A DNA stretch of 64,000 bases from Bacillus timonensis (lineage in GTDB: Bacteria; Bacillota; Bacilli; Bacillales; Bacillaceae_L): contig NZ_HE610986.1 of NCBI RefSeq assembly GCF_000285535.1, positions 749,069 through 813,068 of the forward strand, written 5' to 3'. Each line of letters opens with the position of its first letter. The first letter of the stretch is position 1. Under the pieces are notes generated by a model. That model saw only the letters and a program-made list of their open reading frames with translations. It searched no databases and was not told the DNA's origin. This document shows positions 35,125-44,979 of this stretch, one piece after another. The translations under genes were made by a program, and so were the position numbers.

Positions 35125-36408
35125 TTGAACTTATTTGAGAAATTAATTGCAACCTATGATACTTCATTAGATAAAAATGGTGTAAGTGGCGAACGTCTAG
35201 CGTCTCGCCTTGCTGCCCTCTCAAAAATTGGGTTAACCGCTGATAACGGCTCCTACAGAATTGGCTTTTCCAAAGAGGAAAAAGCAGCGAAAGATTTGGT
35301 AAAAGAATGGATGTCGGAAGCTGGTCTTACCGTGACACAAGATGGAGCTGGAAATGTATTCGGACGTCTTGAAGGCAAAAATCCGAATCTACCAGCGCTC
35401 ATGTCTGGCTCCCATGTTGATAGTGTTCCAAATGGCGGCCATTTTGACGGCCCACTTGGTGTACTTGCAGCCCTAGAAGTTGTTAGTGCTTGGAAACAAA
35501 CCGGATTTGTACCAGAACGTCCATTTGAGGTTACTATTTTTTCAGACGAAGAAGGTGCCCGTTTTAACGGAGGTCTTAGTGGCAGTACATCAATGATTGG
35601 GGAAGCAAAAAAGGAGGATTATCTTCCGAAAAAAGACATCCATGGCGACTCATTTACAAAAGTACTAGAAGATGTCGGACTCTCGGCTGAAGAATTTTTC
35701 AATTCTCAAAAAGACCTTTCCAAACTTGAGGCGTTTGTGGAAATTCATATTGAGCAAGGAAAACGATTGGAGCAAGCTGGAGTGCCAGTTGGGATAGTAA
35801 CTGGAATCGCCGGTCCTTGTTGGTTAAAAATGACGTTTACGGGAGTGGCCGGACATGCGGGCAACACGCCAATGAACGATCGCAAAGATGCTTTGGTTGC
35901 TGCAAGCCAGTTCATTCATGAGGTTCAATCTCTTCCAGGCCAGGTGAGTTCGTCAGCAGTCGCAACCATTGGTAAAGTCGATGTGCTACCAAACGGCGCA
36001 AACGTCATTCCAGGTGAAGTTCGCCTCATCGTTGACATTCGTGATATTAAAAAAGATACAAGAGATCGTCTCGTTGAAATGGTTATTGAAAAAGCACAAT
36101 CCATCTCTACTGCACATGGTATTGAACTTCACTATGAAGAAACATTGCGCGAAGCACCCGTTCCAATTGCTGAAGACATGCAGCAAAAGCTTGAAAAATC
36201 AGTCGTAGCACAAGGGATTGAACCGGTTTATTTACCAAGCGGTGCCGGCCATGATGCAATGATTGTCGGGCGCGCGCTACCAGTGGCGATGATTTTCGTT
36301 CAAAGTAAAGATGGCATCAGCCACAACCCAGCCGAATGGTCTTCTTTAAATGACTGCGTTCAATCCGTTCACGTGTTGAAGGATTTTGTTGAGGGGTACG
36401 ATCTTTAA
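35125..36408 (+). CDS. M20-family amidohydrolase (allantoate amidohydrolase / N-carbamoyl-L-amino-acid hydrolase)
   Basis: A 427-residue two-metal hydrolase that opens N-carbamoyl compounds or allantoate. Metal-site motifs: SGSHVDSVPNGGHFDGPLG, FSDEEGARFNGGLSG, EIHIEQGKRLEQAG, and the C-terminal GAGHDAM. The lid domain segment AGHAGNTPMNDRKDAL is typical of AllC/HyuC. Start is a TTG at 35125 after AAGGAG; an upstream ATG in frame (35083) lacks a ribosome site. Its neighbour downstream is xanthine salvage, so a role in purine/ureide nitrogen recovery is reasonable, but substrate cannot be fixed between ureides and carbamoyl amino acids. Confidence 0.88.
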   Translation: MNLFEKLIATYDTSLDKNGVSGERLASRLAALSKIGLTADNGSYRIGFSKEEKAAKDLVKEWMSEAGLTVTQDGAGNVFGRLEGKNPNLPALMSGSHVDSVPNGGHFDGPLGVLAALEVVSAWKQTGFVPERPFEVTIFSDEEGARFNGGLSGSTSMIGEAKKEDYLPKKDIHGDSFTKVLEDVGLSAEEFFNSQKDLSKLEAFVEIHIEQGKRLEQAGVPVGIVTGIAGPCWLKMTFTGVAGHAGNTPMNDRKDALVAASQFIHEVQSLPGQVSSSAVATIGKVDVLPNGANVIPGEVRLIVDIRDIKKDTRDRLVEMVIEKAQSISTAHGIELHYEETLREAPVPIAEDMQQKLEKSVVAQGIEPVYLPSGAGHDAMIVGRALPVAMIFVQSKDGISHNPAEWSSLNDCVQSVHVLKDFVEGYDL

Positions 36409-36417
36409 TATGTAAGG

Positions 36418-36457
36418 AAAGGGTGTTTTCTCGTTTTATTCGAGGGATCGCCCTTTT
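36418..36457 (+). terminator. Intrinsic terminator after the amidohydrolase gene
   Basis: AAAGGGTG...CTCG and CGAG...CGCCCTTTT arms around TTTTATT, with a T-run. Confidence 0.8.
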
Positions 36458-36738
36458 TTGTGTTGAAAATTGTATCTTACCAATCCTTCTATTACTGTTT
36501 GCCATTTGGTATGTGAAATTGTATACAAATGAAGATATTGGATAATATTAATACTCATCTAAGTGTATGTAATGATGATCACCCACCAAAACCATCGCAA
36601 GGGACTACAAAGGTTTAATGAAGAAGTTTTTCAACTAGGATAAGAAGCAAGCAAAAAAGATTAGTCGGGATGTCAGGGCTTCGGGTGCATGGGATGGGAT
36701 TATGCGGCCATTCTTTCGGTTGGGATTCGTTCTTATCC
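36458..36738. other. Intergenic, no feature seen
   Basis: Region between the terminator and the next tandem array. No supported gene; the last ~80 bases are more G-rich and may be diverged repeat units. Confidence 0.4.
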
Positions 36739-37433
36739 GGGGATTTGCGTCTTTCCACGGGTATTTGCGTCTCCCCCTTGTTATTTGCGTCCTCTCCAAG
36801 ATATTTGCGTCTCCTCCAAGATATTTGCATCTCTCTCCCTGATATTTGCGTCTCCTCCCAGATATTTGCGTCTCCTCCCTGATAATTTGCGTCTTCTCCC
36901 TGATATTTGCGTCTCCTCACGGATTTTTGCGTCTTCTTCCCGATATTTGCGTCTCCCCACGGATTTTTGCGTCTCCTCACGGATTTTTGCGTCTCCTTCC
37001 TGATATTTGCGTCTCCTCCCAGATATTTGCGTCTCCTCACGGATTTTTGCGTCTCCTCCCGGATTTTTGCGTCTCCCCACGGTTATTTGCGTCTCCTCAC
37101 GGATTTTTGCGTCCTCTCCAAGATATTTGCGTCCTCTCCAAGATATTTGCGTCTTCTCCCAGATATTTGCGTCTCCTCCCAGATATTTGCGTCTCCCCAC
37201 GGATATTTGCGTCTCTCTCCCGGATATTTGCGTCTCCCCACGGATTTTTGCGTCTCCTCCCGAATATTTGCGTCTCCTCACGGATTTTTGCGCCCTATCC
37301 AAGATATTTGCGTCTTTCCCCAGGTATTTGCGTCTCCTCACGGATATTTGCGTCTCCTCCAGGATATTTGCGTCTCTCTCCCGGATATTTGCGTCTCCCC
37401 ACGGATTTTTGCGTCTTCTCAACAGAAATTGCA
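36739..37433 (+). repeat. Tandem array of ~34 20-bp units (ATTTGCGTCTCC...)
   Basis: Units of 20 bases, occasionally 19 or 21, such as ATATTTGCGTCTCCTCCCAG and ATTTTTGCGTCTCCTCACGG, without spacers. The second half of the unit varies within a small set (CTCCCAG, CTCACGG, CCCACGG, TCTCCAAG). Open frames on several strands are an effect of the repeat. Confidence 0.95.
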
Positions 37434-37681
37434 CTCTATAATTAAAACATCAGTTAGTCTCAAAGACATTTATGCATCTACCCCTAACCAAACCTATCCC
37501 CGTTTACACATTTCGACAATTTTCGTCCAGCGCCACAAGCCTTTCGCCCCCCGCTATACCAGCATTCCCAACCAGTTAACACCCACCCCCTCCTCCCTCT
37601 CCACTCTTTTTCCAACTCCCACCATTTACAAATCCCACTTCACATCATAAAATAAGAACATACCATTTGAATATCGGCATT
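37434..37681. other. Intergenic, upstream of the purine riboswitch
   Basis: C-rich transition from the array, then AT-rich sequence expected to hold the xpt promoter. I could not pick a convincing -35/-10 pair. Confidence 0.35.
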
Positions 37682-37752
37682 CACTCATATAATCACGGGG
37701 ATATGGCCCGTAAGTTTCTACCAACGCACCGTAAATGCGCTGACTATGAGTG
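37682..37752 (+). promoter_or_regulatory. Guanine-type purine riboswitch of xpt-pbuX
   Basis: Aptamer with P1 CACTCATA/TATGAGTG, the core ATAATCACGGGGATATGG, loop-loop partners, GTTTCTACC, and GACTATGAG at junction J3/1. The C before TATG marks guanine/xanthine specificity (adenine aptamers have U). Closely matches the Bacillus xpt aptamer. Confidence 0.95.
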
Positions 37753-37800
37753 AGCAATGGGAATGCATGTATTTATGCTTATTCCACTTTCCTTCGTTGA

Positions 37801-37858
37801 AAGCCTGAAGGTCATTGACTCACTCGTTATTGGGGAGTGCAATGATGTTCAGGCTTTT
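37801..37858 (+). terminator. Riboswitch expression-platform terminator
   Basis: AAGCCTGAA ... TTCAGGCTT long stem with inner GCACTCCCC-type pairing and TTTTTC tail, about 50 bases after the aptamer. Ligand binding should favour it and shut off xpt-pbuX. Confidence 0.85.
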
Positions 37859-37872
37859 TCATTTTTAGAGGA

Positions 37873-37975
37873 TGTTCAAAAAGTCCGGTGAACATGACAC
37901 TTCTTGGGGAAACCTCAACGTACAGTTCGTACCGTTTTCCGCCGACGAAGTCCTTTTCACCCACGTTTTTGAACA
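37873..37975. repeat. 103-bp imperfect palindrome between riboswitch and xpt
   Basis: Ends TGTTCAAAAA and TTTTTGAACA; inner pairs GGTGAA/TTTTCACC, ACTTC/GAAGT, GGAAAC/GTTTTCC and GTAC/GTAC around a 5-base loop. The whole segment can fold as one long hairpin, like a miniature palindromic element. It sits between the attenuator and the xpt ribosome-binding site. Confidence 0.75.
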
Positions 37976-37985
37976 CATATTTTAA

Positions 37986-38590
<605 letters not shown>

Positions 38591-38591
<1 letters not shown>

Positions 38592-39895
38592 TGCAAGAGA
38601 ACTTTTTCAAAACGGCCTCACTCGGAATTCAACATGTACTTGCGATGTACGCAGGCGCTGTGGTTGTACCACTCATTGTCGGTGGCGCTATCGGGTTAAC
38701 ACCTGAGCAACTCACTTACCTCGTGTCAATTGACATTTTAATGTGTGGAATCGCAACCCTTTTACAGGTATGGAAAAATAAATTCTTTGGAATTGGGCTT
38801 CCAGTTATGCTCGGCTGTACGTTCACAGCAGTTGGACCGATGATTGAAATCGGTGGAAAATATGGGGTATCGGCGATTTACGGGTCGATTTTAGTCGGTG
38901 GTGTGTTCCTCATACTTGTTTCAACCATTTTTGGCAAGTTGATAAAATACTTCCCTCCAGTCGTAACAGGATCAGTCGTTACCATCATTGGAATCACGCT
39001 TATCCCAGTTGCGATGAATGATATGGCAGGCGGAGTTGGAAGTGCTGATTTCGGTTCAGTTCAAAATCTTGCCCTTTCATTTGGAACTTTATTTTTTATT
39101 CTAGTGTTGTATCGTTTTGCAAAAGGTTTTATGCGCCAAATTGCAATTTTACTTGGGTTACTCGTTGGAACAGTAGTTTCTTACTTTTTAGGTAGAGTTG
39201 ATTTTTCAGCTGTTGGTGATGCGTCTTGGGTGCATCTGCCACAACCGCTCTACTTTGGCATGCCAACATTCGAACCATCTGCTATCATCACAATGATCCT
39301 TGTTCTGATTGTGGGACTTGTTGAAGCATCAGGTGTCTACTATGCACTCGGCGATATCACGGGTAAAAAGCTTTCTGAAAAAGAGCTCTCAAACGGCTAT
39401 CGCGCAGAAGGAATTGCCACTATCTTAGGCGGACTATTCAACGCGTTTCCTTATACAACTTACTCACAAAACGTTGGTCTCATCCAACTTTCAGGTGTCA
39501 AAAAGAACAGTGTCATCTATGCTGCTGCTGTCTTTTTAATCATCCTTGGATTCATTCCAAAAGTCGGTGCGTTCACAACTGTCATCCCGACACCCGTTCT
39601 TGGTGGCGCGATGCTAGCCATGTTCGGAATGGTTATCTCTGCAGGTATCAAAATGCTAAGCAAAGTTGATTTTTCATCACAGGAAAATCTTTTAATCATG
39701 GCTTGTTCAATCGGTATGGGCCTTGGAATCACAACTGTCCCTACCCTATTTACAAACCTACCAGAGGGCATCCAAACCTTAACTAGCAACGGAATCGTAA
39801 TCGGAAGCCTCACAGCCATCGTCATGAACTTCATCTTCATGAAGTCACCGAAGGAAAAACAAATACAAGTACTCGAAGGCCAAAAGGCATCATAA
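38591..39895 (+). CDS. pbuX: Xanthine permease (NCS2 family)
   Basis: A 434-residue membrane transporter, about 12-14 helices, of the nucleobase:cation symporter-2 family. Family motifs GLTPEQLTYLVSIDILMCG, the central VEASGVYYALGDITGKKLSE and NAFPYTTYSQNVGLIQLSGV (NCS2 signature) are present. It brings in xanthine for Xpt. One-base overlap with xpt, a conserved Bacillus pair. A palindromic repeat begins four bases after the stop. Confidence 0.96.
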
Positions 39896-39898
39896 ATT

Positions 39899-39975
39899 TG
39901 AGACACGGGGAGACACGGGGACAGGTTAAGTGTCCCACCAAATTCTTCGACTACAGAGCGAACACTAAAAAGGTA
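39899..39975. repeat. GGGACA-type repeat with ~45-bp extension (copy A)
   Basis: GACACGGGGACAGGTTAAGT then GTCCCACC, followed by CAAATTCTTCGACTACAGAG and CGAACACTAAAAAGG. The same repeat plus extension is found at 45938-46015 in the same orientation. Confidence 0.75.
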
Positions 39976-40010
39976 AGACCAAAGCGGTTCCATTACCTAT
40001 CACAAACATA

Positions 40011-40053
40011 AAAAATGAGTGTCAAATTGTATGCTAATTTGACACTCATTTTT
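40011..40053 (+). terminator. Strong intrinsic terminator downstream of pbuX
   Basis: AAAAATGAGTGTCAAATT pairs perfectly with AATTTGACACTCATTTTT around a 7-base loop, followed by T-rich sequence. Effective in both directions. Confidence 0.9.
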
Positions 40054-40442
40054 TATTGATACAGAGTGATTCGAGCAGAAAATACGATAAAAATGCACCC
40101 CAATTTGTAAGGGTACAACGACTGGTACCCCCGCACTTTATATACAAATCGTCTTCTCAAGTAAACTTCTCCGTTAGCTCAAGTAGAACTTTTTGCAAAT
40201 TTTTTAAATACTAATATAAGTATCCAGAAGGAAATTTGCTTTCTTGCTGTTGAAGTAAAGAATCAGGAAAGTTCAGGAAGGAAATTTATACTAAATAGAG
40301 AAGTAGTAGTAATAAACGAGTTAGAAGCTCTGCTCGATCAAAGCATATACTTCCAGGTGGAGAAGATTCAATATATATTCAATATAGATCGTATTTTCCA
40401 ATAAAATCCAAGAGACAATACTTTGATAAAGGGTGTGTAGTT
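40054..40442. other. Intergenic region before the HAD gene
   Basis: AT-rich, no supported gene or structured RNA found. AAAGGG at 40430-40435 is the only ribosome-binding candidate for the HAD gene. Confidence 0.4.
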
Positions 40443-41096
40443 ATTAAAGCGATTATATTTGATTTCGATGGTACTCTTGCTGATACTTTGCCAGTTTGTT
40501 TCTATGCGTTTCAATCTGTATTTAAGGAGTTTGACAACATTGAGGTTACCCCAGATGAAATAAAGGCTATGTTCGGCCCATCTGAGACCGGAATCATAAA
40601 AGAAAATCTTATGGACTCAAATCATGATAAAGCAATTGAATTATATTATGAAAAATATAATGAAAAGCATCGAGAACTCGTTGTTGAGAATAAGGAGATT
40701 AACGATTTACTTCTGCTTTTAAAAAGGGAAGGTTATAAATTAGGGATTGTAACTGGAAAAGCAAGTAGAAGCCTACTTATCTCATTAAATTGCCTTAATA
40801 TGAATGACATATTTGATGTAATTATTACGGGTGATGATGTTACTATACCCAAACCACATCCAGAGGGATTAAATAAGGCATTGGCTCAGCTTAACATAAA
40901 AAACACTGATGCTATTTTTTTGGGAGATAGTGACGCTGACATTCTGGCTGGTAAAGAGGCTAACGTACATACAATCGGAGTACAGTGGCTGCCGAATTAT
41001 CAGACATTAGAGTTTAGTGTTCAACCAGACGAAAAGTTAAGTAACGTAAATGAATTCATACAATCACTTAAAAATTACAGGTATGAACAACAGTAA
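40443..41096 (+). CDS. HAD-superfamily phosphatase without a canonical start codon
   Basis: A PpaX/Gph-like phosphatase. The frame includes the catalytic motif I, IIFDFDGTLADTLPV, which begins at 40452, upstream of the first TTG (40488) or ATG in frame. Other motifs are intact: IVTGK (II), KPHPEG (III) and FLGDSDADILAGKEA (IV). To include motif I, translation must begin at or before ATT 40443 (I-K-A-I-I-F-D), or at an altered codon: no ATG, GTG or TTG occurs in frame between the preceding stop and motif I near a ribosome site. Either a rare ATT start (AAAGGG lies 7-8 bases upstream) or a decayed start. Likely substrate is a phosphosugar or similar small phosphate; unknown. Confidence 0.75.
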   Translation: MKAIIFDFDGTLADTLPVCFYAFQSVFKEFDNIEVTPDEIKAMFGPSETGIIKENLMDSNHDKAIELYYEKYNEKHRELVVENKEINDLLLLLKREGYKLGIVTGKASRSLLISLNCLNMNDIFDVIITGDDVTIPKPHPEGLNKALAQLNIKNTDAIFLGDSDADILAGKEANVHTIGVQWLPNYQTLEFSVQPDEKLSNVNEFIQSLKNYRYEQQ

Positions 41097-41126
41097 CGTA
41101 TGTATTTTTTTAGTCTTATTTCCATC

Positions 41127-41200
41127 AACGGGTGCTTTGATCCAAGAAGGATTAATGCACTTTTTTGTTGAAGTTGTTTAACAAACGGTGTAGGTTAGCA
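41127..41200 (+). repeat. Post-gene repeat, copy 1 (terminator-like hairpin plus AACAAACGGTG tail)
   Basis: ACGGGTGCTTTGATCC, AAGAA, GGATTAATGCAC, TTTTTTGTTGAA, then GTTTAACAAACGGTGTAGG. The hairpin with T-run works as an intrinsic terminator. Copies 2 and 3 follow two other genes in this patch. Confidence 0.8.
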
Positions 41201-41304
41201 TTCCTGTAGATCGTTAAATTTCAGGTTTGAAAAAAATAAAGCCCCTCAGTAAGATATGAGTAAGACACCACTCTAACTCAGACTCTTAAGGAGGAAGCCC
41301 TACT

Positions 41305-42579
41305 ATGAATTTTAAAATGCAAGACAAACAAAATCAACTAATAGAAAGAATTTCCGATAAACATTTAATAGTCGGTGTGGATATTGCTCAACAATTTCAC
41401 GTTGCACGAGCTATAAATTACCGTGGGATTATAGTTGGAGATCCCCTTACATTTGAAAATAGTGAAGTAGGTTTTAAAAGATTATTAAGGTGGATTCAAA
41501 GTTTACAAGAAATGAAGAATTTAAATGCAGCCATTGTAGGTATGGAACCTACAGGTCACTATTGGAAGAACATTTCGAACTGGCTTGATGAACAAAAGAT
41601 TGAGGTTGTAACAGTAAATCCCCATCTAGTTAAAAGGAACAAGGAGAATCGTGATAATACCCAATCAAAGAGTGACAAGAAAGATGCACTCGTAATCGCG
41701 GATATGGTAAAAAACGGCTATTATTCATTGATCAGTCCATCCTCAGAGTCCTTCGAAAAGCTCAGAGTATTAATATCAAATCGAGATGTGATCGTAAAAC
41801 GACTTGTAAGCTCAGCTAATCAGATTCATAAATGGGTAGATATTGTCTTCCCAGAACTCAGACAAGTGTTTAAAGATATAACATGTAAAGGGGCAATCGC
41901 AACCCTTCGAATATTTCCAACTCCTACTGAAATAGCTTCACTAGAACCCCTAGATGTCATGAAGGGATGGAAGTCATTAATGCAGCGACAGCCTGGTCCT
42001 AAAAAGGCTAAGTTACTTATTGAATTAGCAAAATCATCGATAGGAACAACTCAAGCACTGGATGCATATAAATTTCATTTAGAACAATTACTAGAAGAAT
42101 ACGACCTTACCATAAAACAACTCGATAGAGTTGAACAACAAATCAAAGAAGAACTCTATAAAATCCCTTTCGTACAGAAACTCCTTATGATTAAAGGGAT
42201 AAGTGAAATTTCATTGGCTGGTATCTTAGGAGAGGCAGGAGACTTAAGTGGATTTTCTCATGGTAATTCTTTATTACGACATGCAGGACTCCATTTAGCA
42301 GAGGCGAGTTCAGGAAAATGGAAAGGACAGATTGTGATCTCAAAACGAGGTCGGTCTAGATTACGGCGTTTCCTTTACCTAGCTACCATGAGCCTAGTGA
42401 TGAACAACGATGAGTTTAAAGCACTTCACGCACATAATGTGAGAGTCAAAAAGATGAAGAAAATGAAGTCTATTATGAAGTTAATCGGTAAATTAGCAAG
42501 AATTTTTGTAGGAATAGCTAAGCGTAATGAGGCATACTGTCCTAGTAAATTGAAAGAAACAATCCCTTTAGCAGCATAG
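41305..42579 (+). CDS. IS110/IS1111-family transposase (DEDD recombinase)
   Basis: A 424-residue transposase. N-terminal RuvC-like domain with D26 (VGVDIA), E81 (GMEPTGHYW), D124 and D127 (SDKKDALVIADM), the DEDD set. A coiled-coil linker follows (about 250-280), then the Tnp C-terminal domain with IKGISEISLAGILGEAG and the Ser-containing AEASSGKWKGQIVISKRG. All catalytic residues are intact. These enzymes cut and join through a structured guide RNA encoded in the element. AAGGAGG precedes the ATG at 41305. Confidence 0.95.
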   Translation: MNFKMQDKQNQLIERISDKHLIVGVDIAQQFHVARAINYRGIIVGDPLTFENSEVGFKRLLRWIQSLQEMKNLNAAIVGMEPTGHYWKNISNWLDEQKIEVVTVNPHLVKRNKENRDNTQSKSDKKDALVIADMVKNGYYSLISPSSESFEKLRVLISNRDVIVKRLVSSANQIHKWVDIVFPELRQVFKDITCKGAIATLRIFPTPTEIASLEPLDVMKGWKSLMQRQPGPKKAKLLIELAKSSIGTTQALDAYKFHLEQLLEEYDLTIKQLDRVEQQIKEELYKIPFVQKLLMIKGISEISLAGILGEAGDLSGFSHGNSLLRHAGLHLAEASSGKWKGQIVISKRGRSRLRRFLYLATMSLVMNNDEFKALHAHNVRVKKMKKMKSIMKLIGKLARIFVGIAKRNEAYCPSKLKETIPLAA

Positions 42580-42963
42580 GAATGAAAAACTTTTAGTCTT
42601 ACACAAAAGTAGTAATCTTTAATTTTGAATGTTGTCTTATTCGTAGGATTACAAATATGTACGGAGTACCAGGTTTCTTAAACAAAAGGGCAATGTGACC
42701 CATCAGGTTAGCATAACTGGCCTCCACCCCTTGGAAAGGCATGACGAAGGAATGAGAGGGCGTTTGACCCGTTGAGACATGGGAGGGAAAGCCTCCAGGG
42801 GCGGCGTGGAGATGTGCATTATATGGTAAAATATGGAGTATTAGCTAACTCCTTTATTTAACTGTGCCTTCACGAAGCCAAAATGATCTGAACTCACTTC
42901 TAATGCCTTTTAATCCAATTTAAAGGGGTATGAAATCCTGCGAATAAGTGAGCATTCGAGAGA
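42580..42963 (+). ncRNA. Candidate bridge/seek RNA region of the IS110-family element
   Basis: The 3' non-coding part of the element. The stretch 42690-42825 is GC-richer than its surroundings and rich in complementary segments (for example GGCCTCC/GGAGG, CCTCCAGG/CCTTGG-type arms, GAGGGCG, GGGCGGCG). In the IS1111 subgroup the guide RNA is encoded at this position. The exact ends and guide loops are not resolved by eye. Confidence 0.5.
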
Positions 42964-43018
42964 TATTCGTATCAAACTGAGGGAGTTTAACACTTTATAA
43001 GGAGAGGGAGAGGATTTA

Positions 43019-43585
43019 ATGGAAATTGCTATTGTTGCATTTGATGATTTTACGGATATTGATGTTTTTTTACCTTGGGACTTATTAAATCGTGTTAATC
43101 ATCCTGAATGGAATGTTCAAATTTATGGGACTAAAGAAACTCATAGTTCGGTTACTGGTCTTACAGTTCCAATCCATTCGTCTATTGATGAGCTAAGAAA
43201 TGCAGATGCAATTTTATTTGCCAGTGGTCCAGGAACGAGGAGACTATATAAAGATAAAAATTATCTTAAAAGACTAAAAATAAATCCATCGAAACAGTTA
43301 GTAGGTTCTATGTGTTCTGGAGCACTTATTTTAGGAGCTCTTGGTTTATTAGACGGTATGACTGCAACCACTTACCCAACAGCGAAAAAGGAATTAGAAA
43401 AATTTAATGTTACCGTGGTCGAAGAATCATTTATTGTTGAAAATAATATCGCAACTGCGGCTGGTTGTTTAGCCGCACAAGATTTAGTTGGATGGATAAT
43501 TGAAAGATTGATAAGTAAGAAAGTAGGAGAAGCAGTAATAAACTCAATTCAACCGCTTGGAAAGGGCTTATCTTTTACAAAGTAA
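43019..43585 (+). CDS. DJ-1/PfpI-family protein
   Basis: A 188-residue class I glutamine-amidotransferase-like protein. The nucleophile elbow is GSMCSGALIL with Cys99; the DJ-1-type FASGPGTRRLY segment precedes it. Related proteins are isonitrile hydratases, deglycases or regulators' amidase domains; with no DNA-binding domain here it is probably an enzyme acting on a small substrate, unidentified. AAGGAGAGGG upstream of the ATG lies just outside the right end of the insertion element, so the promoter may have been replaced by the insertion. Confidence 0.85.
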   Translation: MEIAIVAFDDFTDIDVFLPWDLLNRVNHPEWNVQIYGTKETHSSVTGLTVPIHSSIDELRNADAILFASGPGTRRLYKDKNYLKRLKINPSKQLVGSMCSGALILGALGLLDGMTATTYPTAKKELEKFNVTVVEESFIVENNIATAAGCLAAQDLVGWIIERLISKKVGEAVINSIQPLGKGLSFTK

Positions 43586-43596
43586 TGTTATTAAGC

Positions 43597-43670
43597 TAAC
43601 AGGTGCTTTGATCGAAGAAGGATTAAAAGCCCCTTTTTGTTGAAGTAATTCAACTAACGGTGTAGGTAGT
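43597..43670 (+). repeat. Post-gene repeat, copy 2
   Basis: CTAACAGGTGCTTTGATC, GAAGAAG, GATTAAAAGCCCC, TTTTTGTTGAAG, then CAACTAACGGTGTAGG. Starts 12 bases after the PfpI stop. Confidence 0.8.
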
Positions 43671-43740
43671 TGGAGAAATGCGTTAGTGTTTCTGTTAGAA
43701 TCTAAATGGAATACTAATCATAAGATACTTTAAAAAGTGA

Positions 43741-44490
<750 letters not shown>

Positions 44491-44532
44491 TTCAAGCATA
44501 CGCGGAAAAGAAAAACACATGGAATCTGCTTA

Positions 44533-44610
44533 CTAATGGGTGCGTTGATCTAAGAGGGATTAACCCCCTTTTTTGTTGAATTCCTTATTAAACAAACGAT
44601 GCAGGTTAAT
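44533..44610 (+). repeat. Post-gene repeat, copy 3
   Basis: TAATGGGTGCGTTGATC, TAAGAGG, GATTAACCCCCTT, TTTTGTTGAA, then AAACAAACGATGCAGGTTAA. About 40 bases after the aminopeptidase stop. Confidence 0.8.
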
Positions 44611-44661
44611 TGAATAAAGAAGATTGAAATGAAAGTAATTTCAAAAAAGGAGGTATAAAAG

Positions 44662-44892
44662 GTGGACTTATTTCTCTGGATAATTATTGGTTTCATAATA
44701 ATCGGAATTGTTATTCTCGCTTCTATGAAAAAAGATATGGAAAGTAAGCTCGCTTATATAACAGCAAATATGGAAGTCGAGGAAAGTTCAACAAAAGCTA
44801 CACCCATAATTTGGTGGATAGTGAGTACCACGGCTTGGGGAATCGTGAGTATGATACTTATTGTTTGGTGGTTTCATAATCACTTTGGATAA
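44662..44892 (+). CDS. Small two-helix membrane protein
   Basis: A 76-residue protein starting at GTG after AAAGGAGG. Two membrane helices, FLWIIIGFIIIGIVILAS and IIWWIVSTTAWGIVSMILIV, are joined by a charged cytoplasmic or external loop of about 25 residues. No known family. No post-gene repeat follows it; instead a hairpin (GGAGCAAC/GTTGCTCC, 44940-44971) lies downstream. Confidence 0.7.
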   Translation: MDLFLWIIIGFIIIGIVILASMKKDMESKLAYITANMEVEESSTKATPIIWWIVSTTAWGIVSMILIVWWFHNHFG

Positions 44893-44979
44893 CTGTTGGT
44901 TTCAAATGTACTTAATCAACAGATAGCAATAGGTTAATGGAGCAACATGTTAGTAAGACAAGTTGCTCCATTGGATATG

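Larger units (their letters stand above)
41243..42983 (+). mobile_element. IS110-family insertion sequence
   Basis: Bounds set by a pair of inverted repeats: left CCCTCAGTAAGATATGAGTA (41243-41262) and right, on the other strand, CCCTCAGTTTGATACGAATA (42964-42983), 16 of 20 identical. They flank one transposase gene with a short 5' and a long (~380-base) 3' non-coding part. Subterminal inverted repeats and 3' non-coding RNA are features of the IS1111 subgroup, so exact ends may lie a few bases outside. The element separates the HAD gene from the PfpI gene. Confidence 0.8.

Noticed and set aside
33781..37433. Arrays considered as CRISPR
   Set aside because: Units are contiguous 20-21-bp repeats without 30-40-bp unique spacers, and no cas genes lie near.
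36615..37650. Overlapping open frames of 140-250 codons on both strands in the 20-bp array
   Set aside because: At least five frames are open together, as expected of a stop-free tandem repeat. No start signals or family features.
37682..37752. Adenine-specific reading of the purine aptamer
   Set aside because: The specificity base before TATG is C, not T, which fits guanine/xanthine control of xpt-pbuX.
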